Below are positions 58,231 through 64,000 of a stretch of 64,000 nt of DNA, piece by piece (the stretch's first letter is position 1; each line of letters opens with the position of its first letter). The stretch spans positions 15,016,951-15,080,950 of the forward strand of contig OX637395.1 of assembly GCA_951799425.1 (NCBI GenBank), in the 5' to 3' direction. Both the position numbers and the translations under genes were made by a program. The notes beneath the pieces are model-generated. The model worked only from the letters and a program-made list of their open reading frames with translations. It was not told where the DNA came from and made no database searches. This DNA is from Ilex aquifolium. Lineage: Eukaryota > Streptophyta > Magnoliopsida > Aquifoliales > Aquifoliaceae.

Positions 58231-58820
58231 CACTGAGAATTTGTCGCTAAAGCTTGAGGTCTCTCGCCTAGCTCAGATTGAATCTAAAAAGGTTCATTAG
58301 AAACTTAAGGTAGCTCTGATTGAACTTAAAAAAGATCAATTAGAAGCTTATGAACCTCACCTAGCTCGGATTGAACCTAAAGGGTTCATTAGAAGATTAA
58401 GACACCTCATTGAACCAAAAAAAGGTTCATTAGAAGCTTTATGCACCTCGCCTAGCTCAGATTGAACCTAAAGAGTTCATTAGAAGCTTAAGGCAGCTCA
58501 TTGAACCAAAAAATTGTTCACTAGAAGCTTACTGCACCTCGCCTAGCTCGGATTAAATCTACAAGGTTCATGAGAAGCTTAAGGTACCTCGCCTAGCTTG
58601 GATTGAACCTAAAAGATTAATTGAAAGGTTAAGGCATCTCACTGAACCTAAAAAAGGTTTATTAGAAGATAAAGGCACCTCACCTAGCTTGGATTGAACC
58701 TAAAAAGTTCATTAGAAACTTAAGGAACCTTGCATAGCTTATATTTCTTTAGAAGTTTAAGGTACCTCGCCTAGCTTGGATTGAACCAGAACAAAAAGTT
58801 CATTAGAAGCTTAATTAAGA
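58230..58820 (+). repeat. Degenerate 45-50-bp minisatellite, about twelve units
   Basis: Repeated pattern: cacctcgcctagctcggatt, then gaacctaaa, gttcattagaagcttaagg. Units alternate between forms with and without the cctagctcgg part, giving a higher-order period of about 95 bp. It lies between integrase and the antisense coding region. Confidence 0.9.
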
Positions 58821-59092
58821 AGCTCCAATCCTAGTTAAGGAGCTCTTAAAAAAGATCTTCTCAAATCTAATTGAATAGAAGAAATGTTCAAAATAACCAA
58901 ATACAAGTGGCTCGACACATAAACATGTGAAATTTGACACCAAAGTCTTATATTCCTGAACTAAAAGGTTCAGTATGAGGAAAAAGAAAGAAATAAAAGA
59001 TACATGAAAAAAAAGAAGAAAGAAAGAAGGTCTGCAACTCTATTCAGGCTGGCCACCCTTTTTGGCCTCCTTATCAGCTTCAGCTTTGCTGC
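58821..59092. other. Spacer with purine-rich run
   Basis: A purine-rich tract (about 58975-59030, gaaaaagaaagaa type) sits after the minisatellite and could be part of a polypurine region. No gene. Confidence 0.35.
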
Positions 59093-60274
59093 TCACATCC
59101 CCTCAATCATTCTGTTCTTTGCCTTTCCTAGCGACAGAAACCTGGTCATCATTAGTCTAGAATTTAGAGAAGTCCAAGTTCGGGTATGCAACTTGGGCAT
59201 GAACTCTGAATCTTCAAAGTTGCCCATATAGTACTCAAAGGTCTCCTTCTTAAAGTCTAGAGACTCCTTGAAATCGCCCTCTTTGGCAACCTTCATAGCA
59301 TCAACGGGCTCAGAGCTCTTTTTCTCCAAAGTAGTAGACAACTCAAAAAACTTAAGCGACAGGAATTGTTTCTCTTCCTCAGCCATATCGACCTTTGTAG
59401 AGAACTCTAGGACCTTGGCCTCTGAGTCAGCAAATTTCCCTTATAGCTCATCTTTCGCTTTCTGCAGCTTGTCCCATGCTCCTAGCGCCTTATTTAGTGA
59501 AATTTATGCCTTCTCATTATCCTTCAACTCCTGGAGGAGCTTCTCTTGTGAGGTGAACAAGTCATTCTGCAACTTCTCCACTTCAGCACCAAGCCTGAGT
59601 AACTCCTCTTCACAAACTTTTCCTTAGCCAAGAGCAGTGTAAAAGATGCTATTAGAGAGAATAACAAGCTGCATAAAGAAGGAAAAGGTTAGAAGGAAGC
59701 AAATAACATTCAAAATCTATGAGAAAAAGAGTCTTTTAGAATCTTACCCTCCCAATGGTTTGGGCCAAAGCCACATATAATCACCCAATCTCTAGCAAGG
59801 GCACTAGCGGCATAGATACCTCCTCATTATAAGCATCCGTGAGTTCCAACACTTTAGCCTTGGTAGTCTTTGAGCTCGGAGGAGTAGTAAGGGGCACAAA
59901 GTAACTCATAGGCTTCCCTTTTGTTTTAACATGTGAGAGCCTCGATTTCTTGGGAAGCAAAAAATCACCCTTCAAAGCCCTAGCTGCACGAAGTTCCTTA
60001 AGAAGTTTTTTGTCTACCTTGGGGCTAGTCCTGCAATAGAATAGAGCAAAATAGGTAAAATCTGTGGTAAAAAAAAATCTAGAAAAATTCACAAGGGATA
60101 GAACTTTACAGCTAGGAGGAGAGGGATTAGGTGTATAAGGAAAAATGGCTTCAGGAGCTGGAGCTAGTTGGCACTCAAAAAGAGCCTGATCAGTTAGTAG
60201 GTCGGGTCTTGGTGTGATAAGCCAAGCCTTCTCAACTCGAAGCTTGAGATCAGGAGGCAGACGACCTGATTTAC
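59093..60274 (-). pseudogene. Antisense, spliced-looking coding region in the Tat-like element
   Basis: Minus-strand pieces with splice-like borders: 60274-60110 (begins GKSGRLPPDLKLRVEKAWLI after tttttatag, donor gtaaag), 60030-59748 (begins after ctattgcag; KKLLKELRAARALKGDFLLP; one stop after LLEIG; donor gtaag), and about 59668-59093 (after tttatgcag; coiled coil EEELLRLGAEVEKLQNDLF, then MAEEEKQFLSLKFFELSTTL to the end). A C-terminal coiled coil followed by a short FxxYYMGNFEDSEFMP-type block is common in plant retroelement extra ORFs. The function is unknown. Stops show decay, and it could also be a captured host gene. Confidence 0.6.
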
Positions 60275-60369
60275 CTATAAAAAGAAAGAAGCATTAGTAA
60301 ATGCAATAGAGCGGGAAAATAGTCAAAAGTTTACTACTTACAAAGAGAATAAGAAGAAGACCCCCCCCA

Positions 60370-60916
60370 AGATAATATTGCATATTATAGGCTTCATAAT
60401 CATTCATCTTAGTCATGCTAGTCACTAAATTCTTTTGTTTTAGTTTAGTTTTGTATTTTATAGAGAATTTGTATGTTTGTAGTTGAATTGGTGTAAAAAT
60501 GTGGATTTGTAAGTGTTTCAATATCCAGGAGTGAAGCCAAAGCCACAACAAGAAGAATTGAGAAAAGACCCTTTCTACCGGTATAACGAAGGCTAGAGGT
60601 TGGTTCTACTAGTAGGCATCAATCCTATCGATAGGTTCAAAACATAGAGTTATTCTACCGGTAGGTGAGTACTGTACTACCGGTAGGTTAATACAGAAAT
60701 GTGTTCTTCCAATAGAAAAGTAAGGCAACCAATACGAGGAAAATAGTGGACAGTCCTACTGGTAGGTCATTTTCTGCTTCATACCAGTAGGTTACTGTAT
60801 TTTGGTAATTAAGACTCCTAAGGAATGCAATCGGCTGGCTTATTTCGAGGGCCATGATTGGTGGATCAAATGGAGAAAAATCAGTAGGAAATCCCCTATA
60901 AATACTCGAGTCTAAC

Positions 60917-60959
<43 letters not shown>

Positions 60960-61285
60960 CAATTCCATCGTTCAATTCACCATTCTTGTCTTTTCTCTTT
61001 CCTAGGGTTTTAGATTTTCTTCTTCTACTTTTAAGCTTTCTCCATTGTTTAACTATACAAGCTTTGTTTAAATTCAAGTATTACATTCTTATAATGCAAT
61101 TACTTTTGGTTTCTTTCTGCAAATGATTTACATTCATTGCAATTTCAATACAAGATATTTACTTTTCTTGCAATTTCAATTCTTGTCTTTCTGCTTTCAT
61201 TTAAAATGATGCTTTCTTTAATCGCTTTCAATTTCAATTCAGCGACAAGTGAGTAGTTGTCTACTGGTTTGATCGGATGAAGTAG
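60370..61285 (+). repeat. LTR-like segment with CTACCGGTAG palindromes and (GA)n
   Basis: Contains at least seven TACnnGTA-type palindromes (60574-60790), a TATA-like cctataaatactcg at about 60895, a (GA)n run and a pyrimidine-rich leader: a plausible LTR promoter region on the + strand. A C-run at 60361-60368 may mark its left edge. It is interrupted on the right by the next element. Confidence 0.45.
60921..60957. repeat. (GA)n microsatellite
   Basis: About eighteen GA units, just downstream of the TATA-like site. Confidence 0.95.
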
Positions 61286-63508
61286 TGTCACACCCCAACC
61301 CGTAGATAGAACATTATGTTAAAATCCAGTGGAGTGGACCTCACTTTTTAATCCTAACATGTATCTTGTACATACATTTATTATCAGACAATAATTTGAA
61401 CCAACCATGTTTGACAAAATAACTTTTACTCTCTCAACACCCCAACATAACAGGTGCAAAAATTGTACTTTTAAAATCATGGATTAATATAATGTTTAAC
61501 TTAATCAGTTTACAAGACTCAACTAATTTACAAGTGTTATAACAAGACACGAAAAACCCTTCTCTCTTCTTTTACCACCTAGACTCAGCAATATACATTC
61601 CTTTCTCCTTGTCTATCTGTAAATACAAACTAAGGGGGAGGGGAGGGGGGCTGAGCATACACGCTCAGTGAGTCTATATAAACAATATACAATTAACAAG
61701 AATAACAAGTAACACATATTTCCATATTCATTTTATCAGTACAACTGAACAATTTTATAGCCAATACATATAAGCTCTCATAATTCTCTAGTAGTCATCT
61801 CATTATACACCAATCACCATAGCCTCCAACAGGAGTATGCAAATTCTGCCACTTAGGCTATAACTGCCACATAGGCTACACTAGCCACATAAGCAATATC
61901 AGCAACGCAGGTAACATTTGCCACCCAGACTATCTGATAATCATTTAATCAATATCCATTATGCTGGCTATACGTTTGCCTCTAAGGCTATATTTGCCAA
62001 AGACCACTTATCATAACCACAACACCGAGCATAACTGAATGTTGCCAACATCAAGTAATAACCCATACAGTTACCTTTTAACAACAAGTAACATTAGTCT
62101 TTAAGGCTATCTCAATTAGTTATGATTATACGATACCATCATATAGTATTTACAACACCTTTATTCACATGCTTATAAACCAATAAGCTCAATCGTTCTC
62201 TTGCTATTTTCAAGAATGTGATATAGCTCACCCATTGTACTAACCATAAGCAACAATTCATAACATTACACACTCCATAGCATTCAAAGCATGTTCATAC
62301 TAATCTCAAGAACACACAGAAAATGCACCCACCTCAGGTCCAACTGTAATAGAAACCCAATCTTCAAATAAGAATTTAAGTGTACTTGACGTAGGGGTTG
62401 ACATCTCCATTCCTCGGGTTAAATTCCAACTCGGACTCAATCTTTTTATGTAGTCTTAGGTGAATCCGACGTTGGCATCTTCATCCTCACACCTAACATA
62501 CATCGCCACAAACCACGTAAATATCATTTACAAGTACTTGATGTTATGCTACATAAGCATGGCTGATTAATCAAACTTAAACCAATACCTTTTTAATACC
62601 CCTTTTCATTTACCATAATATATCGAACACTTAGGTTTCGTGAGGTGTTGGTAGATAAATAAAATCAATTCTATTTGATTCAAACCCATTAAATTTTTTT
62701 AAAGAAGGTTTGAGGGTGAGTGAAAGAATTATAGACAATATGACATAAATAGTGAGGATTCATGTTTCTACCGGTAGACCCATAGAAGTTCTACGGGTAG
62801 AACACCTCACAGAACATTGTTCACCAGTAGGTCACACTTCCTATCAGTAGAAGTTTGATAGAACCGCGTCCTAACGGTAGAACACCTCACAGAATGTTGT
62901 TCTACTGGTAGGTCACCCGTTCCTACCAGTAAAAGTCTTGACAGAACATCGTCCTACCAGTAGGTTTTCACTTCCTACCGGTAGAAGTTTGACAGAAACC
63001 CATTCAAGTTCCATCTTGATCTTCCTTCTCTTTTAACCCCACAACTCCTAAACACCTACCATCAATTATAAACATATTTCCCCATGAAAATCTATACTAA
63101 TAGCATACCCTCATCGAAATTCATAAATCAAAATCAAAACTAAAACCAAAACCATCTCTCACAACCAAAATTCACAACCCAAAACCCAATTCTTTTCTTA
63201 AACCTTGAAAAATCCATCCCATACTACCCAAAATTACCCACACAAATAGGATACTTTGAAAGGTTGAAAAATATATAAATTTGTAAGATTTCATTTACCT
63301 TCGTTGCCGCTCAACTCTGTCTAACTTCTCCCTTTTAGTCACACCCATCACTCATTTTCTTGTGCACAAAGATGGATTGTGCAAGTTTTCATGAAGTATT
63401 TCCAATCAAGCTCAAGCATGCAAGATGCTCTTTCTCACTTTTGATTTTTTGGAAGATGAAATTGACAAATTCCAAAACCCACCAATTCTCCCTCTTTCTC
63501 CTTATGTT

Positions 63509-63579
<71 letters not shown>

Positions 63580-63592
63580 AGTATATCATATG

Positions 63593-63626
<34 letters not shown>

Positions 63627-63901
63627 GGTGGGCAAAAAGGTAGGTTGAGAAAGAGATGGCTGTCTCTTTTGACTCACCCCTTCCCCCCTAAGTACACTCT
63701 AGCCCCCTTTTGTTTTCCTTAACCACTTAATGATTTACACCCATAACATTCCACTATCTATTAAATCAACCCCTACAGTTATTTAATATAAAAATTATCT
63801 AACTCCAACACTTCCAATAACCGTAATTAAACCCCATAACAAACATCACAAATTATGCTTTAACCCAAAATATTTTTAAAATGCTATGTTCGGATCTCGC
63901 A
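61286..63901 (-). mobile_element. 2.6-kb solo LTR
   Basis: Starts TGTCACACCCCAACCCG and ends GGATCTCGCA. Read on the minus strand it ends GGGGTGTGACA, a very common plant gypsy LTR end. It is flanked by the perfect TSD agtag (61281-61285, 63902-63906). A TATA stretch (63603-63626) lies near its minus-strand start. Palindrome-rich block at 62765-62990 with an 80-bp tandem period (aacacctcac at 62801 and 62881). No coding region. Confidence 0.65.
63510..63626. repeat. Compound microsatellite (AC)n(AT)n ... (TC)n(TA)n
   Basis: About twenty AC, about fourteen AT, a short spacer, about ten TC, about eight TA units. Open frames across it are artefacts. Confidence 0.95.
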
Positions 63902-64000
63902 AGTAGTCTCATCTATGAATTGGGTATTTTGACTCAAATTTAGGGCTTGTCTACTATCGAGTTATTTGGGTTAATTGAATGATTTAAATTGACGATGTTA

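Larger units (their letters stand above)
50473..60290 (+). mobile_element. Tat-like Ty3-gypsy element, degenerate
   Basis: Order: 5' LTR (50473-50882), PBS, gag (about 51050-51950), protease (about 52500-52640), RT (about 53330-53830), RNase H (about 53980-55030, partly duplicated), integrase (about 55400-55860 and 57365-57950), a minisatellite (58230-58820), and an antisense coding region (59090-60274). The gag retrotransposon domain, PBS type and an antisense ORF downstream of integrase fit the Tat lineage (Tat/Retand/Ogre relatives). The 3' LTR was not found before 60.3 kb. Many stops and frameshifts are present. Confidence 0.75.

Noticed and set aside
58230-58820. CRISPR-like array
   Set aside because: Contiguous degenerate tandem units without unique spacers in a plant retrotransposon.
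63360-63722. 120-codon plus-strand frame
   Set aside because: Translates the (AC)n, (AT)n and (TC)n microsatellites into His/Thr, Ile/Tyr and Ser/Leu runs.

Overview
The window is nuclear DNA of a flowering plant, most likely a eudicot. It is AT-rich, has GT-AG introns, and carries two plant housekeeping genes among dense, degraded plant-type transposable elements. These include Ty1-copia, Ty3-gypsy (one Tat-like), L1 and RTE LINEs, tRNA-type SINEs, hAT, MULE and PIF/Harbinger-like elements. No bacterial gene, CRISPR array or rRNA was seen. The species cannot be named from the sequence.

1-31.1 kb (+ strand): the 3' part of a PUS7/TruD-family pseudouridine synthase gene. I reconstructed ten exons (66-180, 3567-3640, 8033-8097, 8251-8423, 20151-20218, 20320-20380, 25974-26011, 26239-26307, 26411-26717, 31061-31090). 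They join to 1000 nt in one open frame (332 residues plus stop). The introns are swollen by transposons. Intron 2 holds a PIF/Harbinger-like element. Intron 4 (11.7 kb) holds a gypsy element with two nested DNA-transposon insertions, a hAT transposase fragment, an LTR-like stretch and an L1 reverse transcriptase. Intron 6 holds an antisense L1 3' end, a hAT C-terminal fragment and an RTE LINE. Intron 9 holds a complete copia element with matching LTRs and TSD, itself hit by a SINE.

31-42 kb: the 3' flank has a retroposed block with a 15-bp TSD, a degenerate second terminal exon and a 728-bp TIR element. A minus-strand copia element follows at about 33.9-38.8 kb, then 3.4 kb with no recognisable gene.

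42.2-43.6 kb (minus strand): an intact intronless TIM23 gene (mitochondrial inner-membrane import channel). Its 3' flank carries a 191-bp tandem duplication.

44.4-50.3 kb: a MULE (MuDR-type) pseudogene split by a solo LTR with TSD TGATC. That LTR is itself split by a related solo LTR in opposite orientation with TSD GGTGT, so this is a three-level nest.

50.5-60.3 kb: a Tat-like Ty3-gypsy element with 5' LTR, PBS, gag, protease, RT, RNase H and integrase. It has an internal tandem duplication, an LTR-like insertion in integrase, a minisatellite, and a spliced-looking antisense coding region near its 3' end.

60.4-64 kb: an LTR-like segment interrupted by a 2.6-kb solo LTR (TSD AGTAG). Both segments are rich in the palindrome CTACCGGTAG. 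The two host genes are unrelated in function. Everything else is mobile-element debris, and nesting order gives a relative chronology.
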